From Botryllus schlosseri (lineage: Eukaryota > Chordata > Ascidiacea > Stolidobranchia > Styelidae): 22,159 nt of DNA. Where the stretch lies: contig ATSW01014122.1 of the NCBI GenBank assembly GCA_000444245.1, forward strand, positions 1 to 22,159. Direction: 5' to 3'. The notes under the pieces are model-generated. The model made no database searches, had not been told where the DNA came from, and worked only from the letters and a program-made list of their open reading frames with translations. This document shows positions 10,690 to 20,888 of the stretch, piece by piece. Positions within the stretch are counted from its first letter, which is position 1. Each line of letters opens with the position of its first letter. Position numbers and translations under genes: made by a program.

Positions 10690-11168
10690 TATTTATATAA
10701 GCTTTTGTGAAGTTACATTTTCGGCCAACTTCGGTCCATAATTAGTACATTGAGAATGTATGGGCGTGCCGAAGTGATAAAATGAAACAGTCATTTACAG
10801 GTTTGGACGATTCTATCTTATCTTCTTACATTTACTCATACATATTATTGTAGAACTAGAACTAGAAAGTAGAAACCCGACAATAGATGATACATCCGAT
10901 GTACTGTCGACGACTAGTAGGCATTTAATAAGACCTCCAACTCATATGCGTCTATTTTTGTTAGTTTCGTTGTGTGAGTTGGACTAGCTGATTGTTTGTT
11001 TTTCTGGGTTTTCCTTCGGACCTTGTGCAGTGCCAACCTATTCAAGGAGATATGTGATATGCGTTTAGCAAAAAATGAAGTGGCGTCCTTTCAGTGATAT
11101 TATTGCTTACCGGTATTTGTTTCAATTTATTCCATAGCTATATATCAGAATATCAGATATACGGTGCG
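10690..11168. other. Upstream region of the debranching enzyme gene
   Basis: A/T-rich sequence before the DBR1 start. No GC-rich island, clear promoter element or repeat family was recognised apart from the TATA-like motif listed separately. Confidence 0.4.
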
Positions 11169-11176
11169 ATATAAAG
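11169..11176 (+). promoter_or_regulatory. TATA-like motif upstream of DBR1
   Basis: ATATAAAG lies about 50 bases before the DBR1 ATG. A start about 30 bases downstream would leave a 5' leader of only 20-25 bases. The region is A/T-rich, so chance occurrence is likely. Confidence 0.25.
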
Positions 11177-11225
11177 ATACAGGATTATCAATTATCGTCA
11201 TATTATCGTACACAAGTTAGCGAAT

Positions 11226-12977
11226 ATGCATATTGCTGTAGAAGGATGCTGCCATGGAGCGTTGGACAGGATATACGAAACCATGCAAAACATGGAAAAA
11301 CGTGACAATATAAAAATTGACCTGCTGTTGTGTTGCGGAGATTTTCAAGCCGTACGTGACGAAGCAGACTTGAGCAGTATGGCAGTGCCTGACAAATACA
11401 AATCAATGGAAAGTATCTGGCAGTACTACAACGGAACCAAAAAAGCTCCATATCTCACAATTTTCATCGGCGGAAACCACGAGGCTTCAAATCATCTTCA
11501 AGAATTACCGTACGGAGGGTGGGTCGCTCCTAATATTTACTACATGGGTTATGCCAATGTCATCAACTATAAAGGTATCAGAATCGGAGGTATATCCGGC
11601 ATATTTAAATACCACGATTACAACAAGGGACATTTTGAAAAAGCCCCTTACGATAACTCGACAAAAAGAAGTGTTTACCACGTCCGCAGCTCTGAAGTAT
11701 TCAAATTGAAATTGCTCCAAAACCCAGTTGATATCATGATGTCGCACGACTGGCCCAATGGAATTGTGCATTACGGAAATATTCCGTACTTAATACGACG
11801 CAAACCATTTTTTGAGGCGGACATTCAAAGAAATCGTCTCGGCAGCCCACCGTTAATGGAATTATTACAACACATGAAACCAAAACATTGGTTTTCGGGT
11901 CATCTGCACGTTAAATTTACCGCAAAAGTGTGTCATGATCCGCCTGCAGCCAGTCCTGGTCAACGACCGCCTCGTACAACGGACTTTCTTGCCCTCGATA
12001 AGTGCCTTCCGCGCAGAGACTTTCTACAAGTAATCAAAATCGACCCGCCTCAAAACTCTGTCAATTCCGGACTCAGTTATGACCCCGAGTGGTTGTCTGT
12101 TTTACAAGCGACCGATAACTTGCTGTCTGTGTCGAGAAGATTTGTAAATCTCCCCAATTTACTGGACAATAGCGATTTTTCTCAGCACAAAAGTATGGAA
12201 GAACAAGTCGAAAACGCGACAAAATTATTTAACGGCGACTTGAGCATTCCTCTCAACTTCAAATGCGATATATCGCAGTTGTATGATCCGCAAAACCACA
12301 ACCGATACAAACCGGTCCAGTGCAGAACCAGCCATCAAACCGTCGAGTTCTGTAACAAGCTAAAAATCAACGACCCTCTCGCGATGGCTATTGCCGCTGA
12401 AGGCGGTGACTTGAGTCTGAGTTTCAATAGCAGCTCCTTTATGGAAGACGATGAGATTCCGAGCACTATTATAAGCGCAACGTCCATTAACGAAGATGAA
12501 ATAGACCTTGATTCTGATGAAGATGATAATAATAATGGGAAAGAAAGTGAAGGAAATTGTGTTGAATCTGAAATAGCCGGAAAGAACAACGATAACATCA
12601 AAGCAAACGAGTCTGTATCTGTTCTAAGCGACGCGATGACACCTGGTGTGGCCGCAAAAAAAGGCCCTACGAGATTATCATTAAATCTCCCACCGCCTGT
12701 GTTTGGTGCGACTTCCACTCCAATTCGTACAGATACTGAGTCACATTGCGATTCCAACTCGTCTATCCCAATAGATTTCGAAAACACGCCAATTAAGCCA
12801 CCCGCTAGACTCGAACACAAGAATGCTCTCTTGATGGGATTGCGTGGCAAAAGACTCAGCGATACGGATTCAGACACCACGGCGGAACAGAGCCCGAGCA
12901 ATGCGAAAGTTCAGAAAACCTTCAAAAGACGGAACGCGTCGCTGTATGTTTCTCAAGATGAGAGTGAAACTTCCTGA
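11226..12977 (+). CDS. DBR1: Lariat debranching enzyme DBR1, intronless, 583 aa
   Basis: DBR1 is a nuclear metallophosphoesterase that hydrolyses the 2'-5' bond of excised intron lariats so that they can be degraded. The frame opens MHIAVEGCCHG, the family's N-terminus, so the start is secure. Metal-site residues known from the family are present: Cys8, His10, Asp39 (in CCGDFQAVR), Asn84 (GGNHEASNHLQELPYGGWVA), His174 (SHDWP), and His226 and His228 (GHLHVKF). The C-terminal DBR1 domain is recognisable from SYDPEWLSVLQATD to TVEFCNKL. A divergent acidic, Ser-rich tail follows (DLDSDEDDNNN), ending in a basic stretch (FKRRNASLY). The length is close to the human protein (544 aa). The whole protein is one uninterrupted frame, unlike its multi-exon neighbours and the multi-exon human gene. 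The frame is intact, so it appears functional. A retrocopy or simple intron loss would both explain it. Confidence 0.97.
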   Translation: MHIAVEGCCHGALDRIYETMQNMEKRDNIKIDLLLCCGDFQAVRDEADLSSMAVPDKYKSMESIWQYYNGTKKAPYLTIFIGGNHEASNHLQELPYGGWVAPNIYYMGYANVINYKGIRIGGISGIFKYHDYNKGHFEKAPYDNSTKRSVYHVRSSEVFKLKLLQNPVDIMMSHDWPNGIVHYGNIPYLIRRKPFFEADIQRNRLGSPPLMELLQHMKPKHWFSGHLHVKFTAKVCHDPPAASPGQRPPRTTDFLALDKCLPRRDFLQVIKIDPPQNSVNSGLSYDPEWLSVLQATDNLLSVSRRFVNLPNLLDNSDFSQHKSMEEQVENATKLFNGDLSIPLNFKCDISQLYDPQNHNRYKPVQCRTSHQTVEFCNKLKINDPLAMAIAAEGGDLSLSFNSSSFMEDDEIPSTIISATSINEDEIDLDSDEDDNNNGKESEGNCVESEIAGKNNDNIKANESVSVLSDAMTPGVAAKKGPTRLSLNLPPPVFGATSTPIRTDTESHCDSNSSIPIDFENTPIKPPARLEHKNALLMGLRGKRLSDTDSDTTAEQSPSNAKVQKTFKRRNASLYVSQDESETS

Positions 12978-13042
12978 ATGCTTATGCGGACAAGATGCAA
13001 TGCACTGCGCTTTAGACCGTCGATTAAACTTTGTAGTTTCAG

Positions 13043-13162
13043 NNGTAGCNNNTTTATCNTAAGGATTGCNCTNGGTCCTGCTTCAANTCNATTNCAATTG
13101 GTAGAAGGATTTNNGGACNTGATTGTCATGTCAAANNATTGAATCCTATTANAAAACCNATN
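13043..13162. other. Patch of scattered ambiguous bases in the DBR1 3' UTR
   Basis: About 19 single or paired Ns are spread over 120 bases, not one run. This looks like low-quality or conflicting reads, not a scaffold gap. It begins 66 bases after the DBR1 stop, so the coding region is unaffected. Confidence 0.9.
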
Positions 13163-13366
13163 TGAGACGCACTGCCATGCAGTCATATTCCTACGTGCCA
13201 TCATGATTCATGAATTGATAGTGCCGGTGATGATTTTAACGGCATTTAATGTTTTGCATGGTAAATGCACTAATCTTAACTTGTCACTTTGACTTTGACG
13301 TTTTTTCCTGATTTTGCTATTTTGTGTTTAGTGTCCGTGATGCCTTTTTAATACAATACTATAATG

Positions 13367-13372
13367 AATAAA
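13367..13372 (+). terminator. Polyadenylation signal of DBR1
   Basis: Canonical AATAAA lies 390 bases after the DBR1 stop and about 160 bases before the calpain-7 start, within a T-rich then A-rich stretch. It is the only AATAAA noticed in this intergenic interval. Confidence 0.55.
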
Positions 13373-13529
13373 AACAGCTCGAAACAATTTGTACGATCGC
13401 GATACATGATTTTATAGGGTTATAGCTCTGCAAGTTCTGTGACTACCAAATCATCATTCCACTTTTTTATAGCAGGTTTTGTGGGTTACACTAGTAATAA
13501 TTATCTAGTATAACTCAGGCCGATTGGGC

Positions 13530-16500
13530 ATGGACCCTTCGGTCCTGGAACAGGATGGATTCAAGTTTGCCAAGTCTGCCATTGATATGGATGGTAATGG
13601 GCGATACAAAGAGGCCATATTTTACTATAAAGTGAGTTGCAACATATATCAGTTGTAGTTGATATCCAAATGACACAATAACGAAATCCATGTCGAAGTG
13701 ATCAGTATTCTAGTGAACACTAATTGAGTCAATGATTTTTCATTTTAAAGTGGCAACAGTAATATGGGACAAAGTTAATTTCAGATGAAATGACTTACTG
13801 CTCATAACCACTTTCCTTGATGTCACAGTATGGGAATTCCCTTTACATCCGCTTATCCTTGAGTCACAACATTAATTTCAATGAATTGGAAATTTGACAA
13901 TGTTAGGCCAGGCATATATGAAGACTTGTGTAAACGGTAGCATGATTCTGGTGATTTATCGTGTTGAAACCTGCGCAGTAAGCTCATCATGTCTGCTGCT
14001 AGTTGTAGGCTTACAAACGTTTTTTTTTTTATAATTCATATTTTTTCTCATGTAGGCCAAGTGCCTGAAAATGTGGGTACCCATAGGTTGGGAGCCACTG
14101 ATTTAGATATCACAAATTTTCAGGAAGCGACAGAGGCATTGCGCAACGCAGCACTTGCCGGCTCCAAATTGGATTGCGCAGCTAAGGCCGATGAGTATAT
14201 GAAACGGGTGGAGGAGCTGGCACGTTGGCTGGAAGCTCAGAAGGAGGTAAAAGCAAAAACCGGTAGCGACAGATCAGTGAATATTTTGAATTCGGCACCT
14301 CTGTTCAATTGAGATTGCATGCAACTGATTACGCGACTTTTATACAGAGCGAAAGGAAGTCAGTCGGTGCGAAGAAGTCCCAAGACGAGCAGAGAGCCAA
14401 GTTTTTGCTTCTTCAGGCTTTGGAGCAAGATGAAAACGGAAATAAAGAAGAGGCGTTAGAGCTGTATTTACAGTCGACGGAACTATGCCTCAAAGCGGTG
14501 AGTATATATTAAAGTTGTGAATGTCGGTTAAAATGAGAAAAACCAATGGACTCATCAGGCTCATAGATATTACTGACGTTGTTACCCTTATTACAATCAT
14601 TTGTTCTAAATATATGCTAATTTTTTAATTGTCACTACATATTTATGGTTCAAAGTGGAGTTTAAACCCTTGAGGTGAGCAAGTCCCCTATCTGGCCAAT
14701 CCAGTCCGAATCAATATCGATGGGTAAACAACTAAACATTAACTTACTTGTGTTGATTTGTCGGAGTCTGCTATTTTGGACGTAGTCTAACATTGACTTT
14801 AACTGGCAGGCTTAGTCTTGATAGGTTGCAGGAGCAGGGGTATTATGGTTTGGAAATTTCCTCAAATGTTCACTTTGAGACGGTGTAATCATGGAATGTA
14901 TTTCCCGCAATCCATAGTCAAAATTTACCCAAAATTCTACGTATCCAACTCCGAAATTTGTTGTACCTTCAACAATCCAATGAAGTGAACAATTGGGTGT
15001 GTCAGCTTCAGTTGAATCGTCGAATTAAATCCCAAAGTGAAAACTTGAGCTAAACTTACCAGCTATTTAGTTTCCGCGGCTGCGAGAATGCGATATCGGT
15101 ACCCGGTTCCCCGCAGACCTGCAAACGTCAGATCCAGCAGCTTGTGGGTTGATTTTCAGAGGGAAGTCCCCGGCACCAGCCAAGAGTCGCGAAAAGAACT
15201 GGAGATTCTGGCGAACCAAGCTCTGTCGCGAGCCGAAGTGATCAAAGGGCCGCCGCAGGGCGATGACGATTTAGAAAAGAAACTGGCCTCGTTGCCGGAT
15301 GTTTTTGACACAAAACTCAAGCCGAAAACCGTGACCAAGAATGTTTCTGCCAAGCCGAAATCTCCGTTGCCGAAAAAGAAGCCTCTAGGACCCGGTACAG
15401 CTATTTAGAATATTGAAAACATATCCGCTCGAGTAGCGAGTCTGTATTCTGGTACTCCACAATAATGGAAGCGCTCCATTACAGACCACTCGGTAACGGA
15501 ATACTCCTACTTTTTTGGATCACGCCTAGCCAAGTCGTTTTTGGCTACCTGCGCTACTTACTCAAGTAGTAATGTTTTTATACTATACCCACCTCTTGAA
15601 CAGTTTTTATGCAAAACTACTTACTTTTTGCAGTTTGGATTTGAAAAAGTATGAAGCGGATTTAGTATGAATTTATGTAAAGGTACATTCAATTTGAAAG
15701 TAGTCATGCGACCCCTTGACTTTTTGAAACTACTTAATAAGTACGGTAGGCTACTTTTCAGACTTCAATTTTTACTTCCGCTGGAAGTAATACTGTCATT
15801 TCTTACAAATTGCTACTTCTACTTGTAACTGAGTTGAAATTTGCGGCGTTTCCTTTTCCACCTTGCTAGAAACACCGACCACTTTGACCAACTCTGCCAT
15901 TCGGTACTTTGATTCCGGCTGATCGCCGCGCATCGACACTTTCTGCTAATTAGGATATCTTTCTTTTCGGCAGACTTAAGCCGCAATGAAAATAGGACCG
16001 GTGGCACCCCTGGCGCAAAGCCTAGGCCGAACCCAGCTCCGGCGAAGTCCAAGGCAGCTGGCTATACCAAGGAAGAGATTGAGGTATTATCCTGATTGTT
16101 AATGGGACTCGGGAGAATGTGCTGTGTGTTACCAGTGGCTCGCGTTCAAAATGCGAGTTTCGTAATAGCGAGTAGTTCAAAGTAGCGATTGCAGATTACA
16201 TGATAATGATTCATAAAACGCTACCCCTAACCTTGGCCGGGACACAAGCTAACCTAACTCAAACCCTCACTCTAGCTCAGGGATGGCCAACCGTTTTGCT
16301 ATTCACGGCCGCATTTCGACTACTCATGTAGCCTACGGCCGCATTCCAGGGCATAGTCTTAATGAACTAGATGGACGCCAAATACTCACGGTAAAGTGGC
16401 TATGTCATTTCCGGTGAATTATGAACAAATCTATCTAACGATATAGGCTTACTATACGCACCGAAATTGGGAGTTGTCACTGGTCATGTTATGGGAGTGT

Positions 16501-19500
16501 TCACGGTCGGCCGCGGGTTGGCCACTCCTGCTCTAGCTCAACCTAACCCTGAATCGTTATTTCGTATGCATTGTCATTGAAACGCCCATTTTTGAATGGT
16601 TCACGGTAATGCTTCTAGTGCACAGTTATTACAAATCGATGATGTTGTTTGCAGGTTCTGAAATCGACCTCATCCATAAACAGACGACAGTACGTGCCAT
16701 TCATGGAATACGACGTCGGAGAAAGATTTGCCTTCCCGATGCCTTTCTGGTACGGAACGCATATATTTTGCCTCCAATTTCGTACAGTGATGTTGTTGTC
16801 ACGATTACTACATGTCAAGCATAATCGGAGGGGAATTACATATGGAATAGTTATGGAGTAATCGTAGTTGATTTGGTGATATTATTACTCGAGACTTACG
16901 ATAACAAGGCCTATCTTTGTAGAAATATCTGTCAATTCAGATATTAGCAGGACTGGTAATTAATTTTTTGAATTTACGTTTGTTTTTCATTAGACTAAGA
17001 AATAAATCTATGGTTCCGTCATGTGAAGAGCGTCTTGGAGGTACAGAACTTCAAGACACAGTTGAAAAGTATATTCACATTGAAATAAAACGAATATTGT
17101 TGGCTGATATTCATCGACCGCTATGGTCATTGAGTAAAAATTGTACGTGCATGACGAGCTATTGATTAAATGTAGTAAACCAAGTGCTTCCTTTCCAGCG
17201 ATGAAAGCGGCCTGCTGGAGCTTTCGCAGAAGCAGAAGAAAAGCCTGAAGGACTGGATGCGTCCGAGCGAATTCGCCGAGGACCCCAAGATGATCATGGC
17301 CGTGTCCAGCTTCAGCATCAAACAGACCGTGGTGTCCGACTGTTCCTTTGTCGCGTCGCTAGCGATTAGCGCCGCTTACGAGAGGAAGTTCCGAAAAAAA
17401 CTTATTACGAGGTGAGGGACAGTTTTTCAGTTTTCAAGGCAAAACAAGACTTAGAATGTGTATTTTTTACCAACTTATACTTGAGTAGAAATTATGAAGT
17501 TGCTTCTTGAGAGCAACGGTCAGGCTCTGCTTATTTGAGATTCTTTAGCCTCATAGAAAGATTTGCTTAATCTATTTTTTTTTTCGTTTCAGCATCATTT
17601 ATCCTCAAAACAAAAAAGGAGAACCTGTCTACAATCCGTGCGGTAAGGCTATTATATTTATAACGCAAAATGTAACGGCGTTGATGTTTTGTTAAGGCCA
17701 GCTCAGGCTGTGCTCAAGTAGAATTAGCGTTTGCAAAGCTGCCTTAAGTAGGAGGGAAAGGTTTGTAGGTTATCAGAGCAAAAGGCAAGCTAGTGCGGGG
17801 TGAATGCGGCTTTGTGATATTTAGAAGTTTTGAAAACTTTTGGTTTTGTCGGTATTGCAAGAGAATCAGGTTTGATTTTAGTCACCAACTTCCAGAACCG
17901 TTCTTATGTGTCTTGATGTTGATTCTTGCAGATCGTTTTGTCACAATGACGGGGTTTTGGAAAAAAATAGCTACAGATTGGTCAGTTTGACCATGTGCGA
18001 AGAAAAACATTTTGACTTCGAGAGCGTTAAGTTTTTTATATATAGTGGTACTGCATAATGGCAAAACTAAAATCGCTGCATGCCACCCTCAGTTCAAGTG
18101 TAAATTCTGAAGTCGTCACTGAGCCTGTCTTGGGATCAAGTCACAAGCCTTCGAGTTACAAGTCATTTCGAGTCAATTCATTTCAAAATGTTTCAAGTCA
18201 CAGTAATATTAAAGTAACTGGAGTATAATCCCTTTCAAATTCAAGTAAATTCCTTGAAAAAAAACATGACTCGAGCCATCGCGACACAGCGCTGAGCACT
18301 ATTGTGAATTCTGTTCCAGGCAAGTACATGGTGAAGTTGCATCTCAACGGGGTGCCGCGGAAAGTGATTATCGACGACCGTTTGCCTTGCGACAAGCACG
18401 GCGAACTGCTGTGTTCGTACTCGTCGAACCGTAATGAACTGTGGGTGTCGCTGATCGAGAAGGCGTACATGAAAGTGATGGGCGGATACGATTTTCCAGG
18501 GTCAAATTCGGTGAGATTACCTTCAGATATTGTGTAAAGTATCATTATAGACCAGGGTTGTTACCAAATCACAAGGCTCCGGGTCGCAAGTCAATCTCAC
18601 TTTTATAGTTTTGACTCGAGTCAAGTCGAGTCATTTTCAACTCACCACCGAGTCAATTCCGAGTCCAAGTCAGCGAGCAGAGGGTCGAGTCCAAGTCATT
18701 GTGTTTACTGCTCAGTTTTCAGTTAAAGTCTTGTTAAACCCACTTTTTATAACTAATATACTAATTTTCCTCACTTTTAGCAGTTTCTGGTCGCATTTTC
18801 AAGTACCAGTACCAATAGACGAAATCCCAATGGTGTGGTTACGTTACTATTCTTTGAAATTACAATTAGGATGTCGGTCTTGGCCGTCTGAGTCTCGTGT
18901 CATATGACTTGGTTCGAGTCATGCGCAATGACTGATGTCCAAGTCGAGTCAATGCACAGTTTGACTCGAGTCAAGTCGAGTCATCAGAATGTCATGACTC
19001 GAGTCATTACAACCCTGTTATAGACTTCGGCATTTCCTCTTCCTAGAATATCGACTTGCACGCTCTGACGGGGTGGATTCCCGAGCGTCAGTCGTTGAGA
19101 GACGAAAGTTTCGACAAGAATCGTTTCTTCGATAAAATCTTCGACCGGTTCCACATCGGGCATTGTCTCGCCACGATATCCACGGGACCCATGACCAAGG
19201 AGGAGGAAGACCGCACAGGTAGTTGTTATTTGTCAGAAAAAATCGATTCTCCTGGTTGACGGCGGAATATTCTGCGAAGGTCTAGTCGCGACGCACGCCT
19301 ACGCCGTTTTGGATATCCGAAAAGTGGATAACCTACGCATGCTGCAGCTCAAAAATCCCTGGAGCCATCTCAGGTGGAAGGGAAGGTTCGGGGCCCAGGT
19401 AAGGTGCTCTACATGTACAATAATCCGAGGTTGAAACTAGGTGAAAATATCCTTGGCGTCATGTATGCGTGGTGTTTTCAAAATGAATCCAGTTACTGTG

Positions 19501-20787
19501 ATACTGGGATATTTCACCCAATTGCTATGACTATTCCACTAGTCGAAGGAGATGTCAACATATCCCAAAAATACGTTTTACAAAATAAACTCTTTGTCTT
19601 TTAGACTAGTTCCACTTCTATTTAACGGTACTTGACGTAAAACTACTCTTTTTTTCCTGTTAGATTTTGTGTTAAAGTAAGAACTAATTTTTGGATTGGT
19701 TTGCATCACTTTTTACGAGCGTAATCGTCATGACAACAGTTCAAAATAGAAACCCGTGTCACGGTACGGTAACTGAATATAGTTATGATGTGTGCACCTG
19801 TTTGTTGTGTCGTCGGTCTTTTTTCTTTGCCGCAAGGGTGCGTTTGTTGTTTGCGAAATTATCCTACCTTCGATTGTGCAAGTGGACGACAACTCGACTG
19901 CATTCTGCCTAAACTGCTTGACAACTTTTGAGTCCTCTCACTTTCTATTTGTACTTGAAATATTTGTACATCTCGAAAATCGCTACTTCTAACTAGTGAA
20001 AGTTTGTGGCATCACTTATACTGGAGTAGCATTGCTGACTATGTATATCATCTCCAGGACGACGAACGATGGACTCCCAAACTTCGCAAGGCCTTGAATT
20101 ATGACAACAAGCACGCGCAGCAGTTTGACAACGGTGAGACGACCGTGCTGGCCTTTTGTGTCTGCGCGGAAATTCAAGGCAAACTATTTTCCAGGCGTCT
20201 TCTGGATTGACTACGACTCCGCGCTTCACTTTTACGACACGCTCTACGTCAGCTGGGACCCGGAGCTGTTTTCCAAGCGCACGTCGTGTCACTATTCGTG
20301 GATGGCCCGCGACGGCCCCGACAAAGACGCGTACTCGCTCGCCAATAACCCGCAGTTCTGTTTGGAAGTCAAGTAATTTGAATAGCTAGCTTGAACATGA
20401 ACATCATGACTCGGAGACGCTCCTGGGGCCTCTGAAGGCTCACTGAAGCGTTTCAGACAGATTACAAAGCGTAACAATCTGACACAAAGCATGACATATG
20501 ACAAAAATATCTAAATAGTTTTTGATAACATGTGAAGCTTCAAGCTGTAGTGAATGTATACTAGCAACTGATATTGTTATGGTACCGAGTAATATAATGG
20601 CTAAGACTTTGACTTTGTGTATGGGGAGGGGAGATCGACACGATTATTCCGCGCAGGAACCGAGCCCAGTCTGTGGTGTGGGTGGTGCTGACTCGGCACA
20701 TTACGGACAAGGACGACTTTGCGGAAAACAAGGAATTCATCACGATGCTGGTTTATAAAAACGACGGGAAGAAAGTCTATTATCCGC
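13530..20787 (+). CDS. CAPN7: Calpain-7, 5' and middle part (14 exons; 3' end beyond the window)
   Basis: Calpain-7 (PalBH type) is a cytosolic, endosome-associated cysteine protease that binds ESCRT-III proteins through its MIT domains. Inferred exons: 13530-13631, 14124-14246, 14348-14497, 15160-15394, 15974-16083, 16655-16749, 17199-17411, 17593-17642, 18320-18510, 19047-19218, 19280-19398, 20058-20133, 20195-20372, 20657-20787. All phases join and every junction is GT-AG. That gives 648 codons (human protein: 813 aa). Residues 1-75 form the first MIT domain ([13 protein letters not shown]); about 83-165 form the second ([17 protein letters not shown]). A basic, Pro-rich linker follows. 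The protease core runs from about residue 255, with Cys320 ([18 protein letters not shown]), His486 (ATHAYAVLD) and Asn506 ([12 protein letters not shown]), so all catalytic residues are present. After it come SLANNPQ and [12 protein letters not shown], the start of the C-terminal C2-like domains. The rest lies beyond 22159. The ATG matches the family's N-terminus. Confidence 0.96.
13632..14123 (+). other. Calpain-7 intron 1, with a possible solo hAT end
   Basis: A 492-base intron. Near its 3' end, AGGTTGGGAGCCACTG (about 14083-14098) is the complement of a CAGTGGCTCCCAACC end, a common hAT terminus. No partner end or duplication was found. The rest is unremarkable. Confidence 0.3.
14498..15159 (+). 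other. Calpain-7 intron 3, no clear feature
   Basis: A 662-base intron. A TGTTCACTT and AAGTGAACA pair about 110 bases apart could form a weak inverted repeat. No termini or target duplication were seen and no coding potential was recognised. Confidence 0.4.
15540..15896. repeat. Family B interspersed repeat, longest copy, calpain-7 intron 4
   Basis: Rich in TACTTACTCAAGTAGTA, GAAACTACTTAATAAGTA, TTTTTACTTCCGCTGGAAGT and CTACTTCTACTTGTAACT words, and ends CACTTTGACCAACTCTG. The end, read inward, is CAGAGTTGGTCAAAGTG, a hAT-like terminus shared with the copy ending at 7834. No matching left end or duplication was found, so the left limit is approximate. It occupies most of intron 4 (15395-15973). 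Confidence 0.55.
16278..16530. mobile_element. hAT-like MITE with perfect 8-bp target duplication, calpain-7 intron 5
   Basis: CTCTAGCT flanks the element on both sides (16270-16277 and 16531-16538). The ends are CAGGGATGGCCAACC and the complement CAGGAGTGGCCAACC, 13 of 15 identical. Subterminal CACGGCCGC and CGGTCGGCCGCG words add further inverted similarity. Length is 253 bases with no coding capacity. The perfect duplication implies a fairly recent insertion compared with the other copies. It lies well away from the splice sites of intron 5 (16084-16654). Confidence 0.88.
16750..17198 (+). other. Calpain-7 intron 6, no feature recognised
   Basis: A 449-base, A/T-rich intron. An open stretch at 16968-17165 shows no family resemblance, and the calpain protein aligns across the intron without it. 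Confidence 0.45.
18125..18290 (+). repeat. Shortened family A copy, calpain-7 intron 8
   Basis: The segment follows the left part of the 18553 copy (AAGTCACAAGCC.TCGAGTTACAAGTCA) and then ends in CATGACTCGAGCCAT, like the right part. It appears internally deleted. Terminal CAGGG and target duplication are not evident. The rest of intron 8 (17643-18319) is unremarkable. Confidence 0.5.
18553..19017 (+). mobile_element. Family A hAT-like MITE, complete, with perfect 8-bp target duplication, calpain-7 intron 9
   Basis: TTATAGAC flanks both ends (18545-18552 and 19018-19025). The left end CAGGGTTGTTA and the complement of the right end, CAGGGTTGTAA, differ at one of 11 positions. The element is 465 bases long with no transposase. 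It is built of repeated GAGTC/GACTC words and contains the perfect palindrome GACTCGAGTC three times, near 18615, 18963 and 18996. It sits in intron 9 (18511-19046) and ends only 29 bases before the next exon. Confidence 0.92.
19600..20040. repeat. Degenerate family B-like sequence, calpain-7 intron 11
   Basis: Scattered ACTTGA, AAACTACT, TTGTACTTGAAATA and CGCTACTTCTAACT words recall the copies at 15540-15896 and 3545-3878. No termini are visible, so this is a weak call. The rest of intron 11 (19399-20057) shows nothing else. Confidence 0.3.
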
Positions 20788-20888
20788 GTGAGTCAAGTTA
20801 TTACCGAGTAGAAATTGGGTGGTCTGTACTCAAGTAAGTTATTTTGAAAAATGAATTTTATTGCGGGGCTGCATACTTCTGGCATTTG

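Noticed and set aside
12335-12901. 188-codon frame on the minus strand
   Set aside because: It is antisense to the DBR1 C-terminal region, Ser/Leu-rich as expected from the complement of acidic and Ser codons, with no domain.
13989-14312. 107-codon + frame beginning in calpain intron 1
   Set aside because: Only 14124-14246 matches calpain-7. The upstream part is intron and the proper start is the ATG at 13530.
16200-16270. Telomere-like CCTAACC words near the intron 5 MITE
   Set aside because: Only a few irregular CTAACC words occur, with no regular six-base period, so there is no interstitial telomeric tract.
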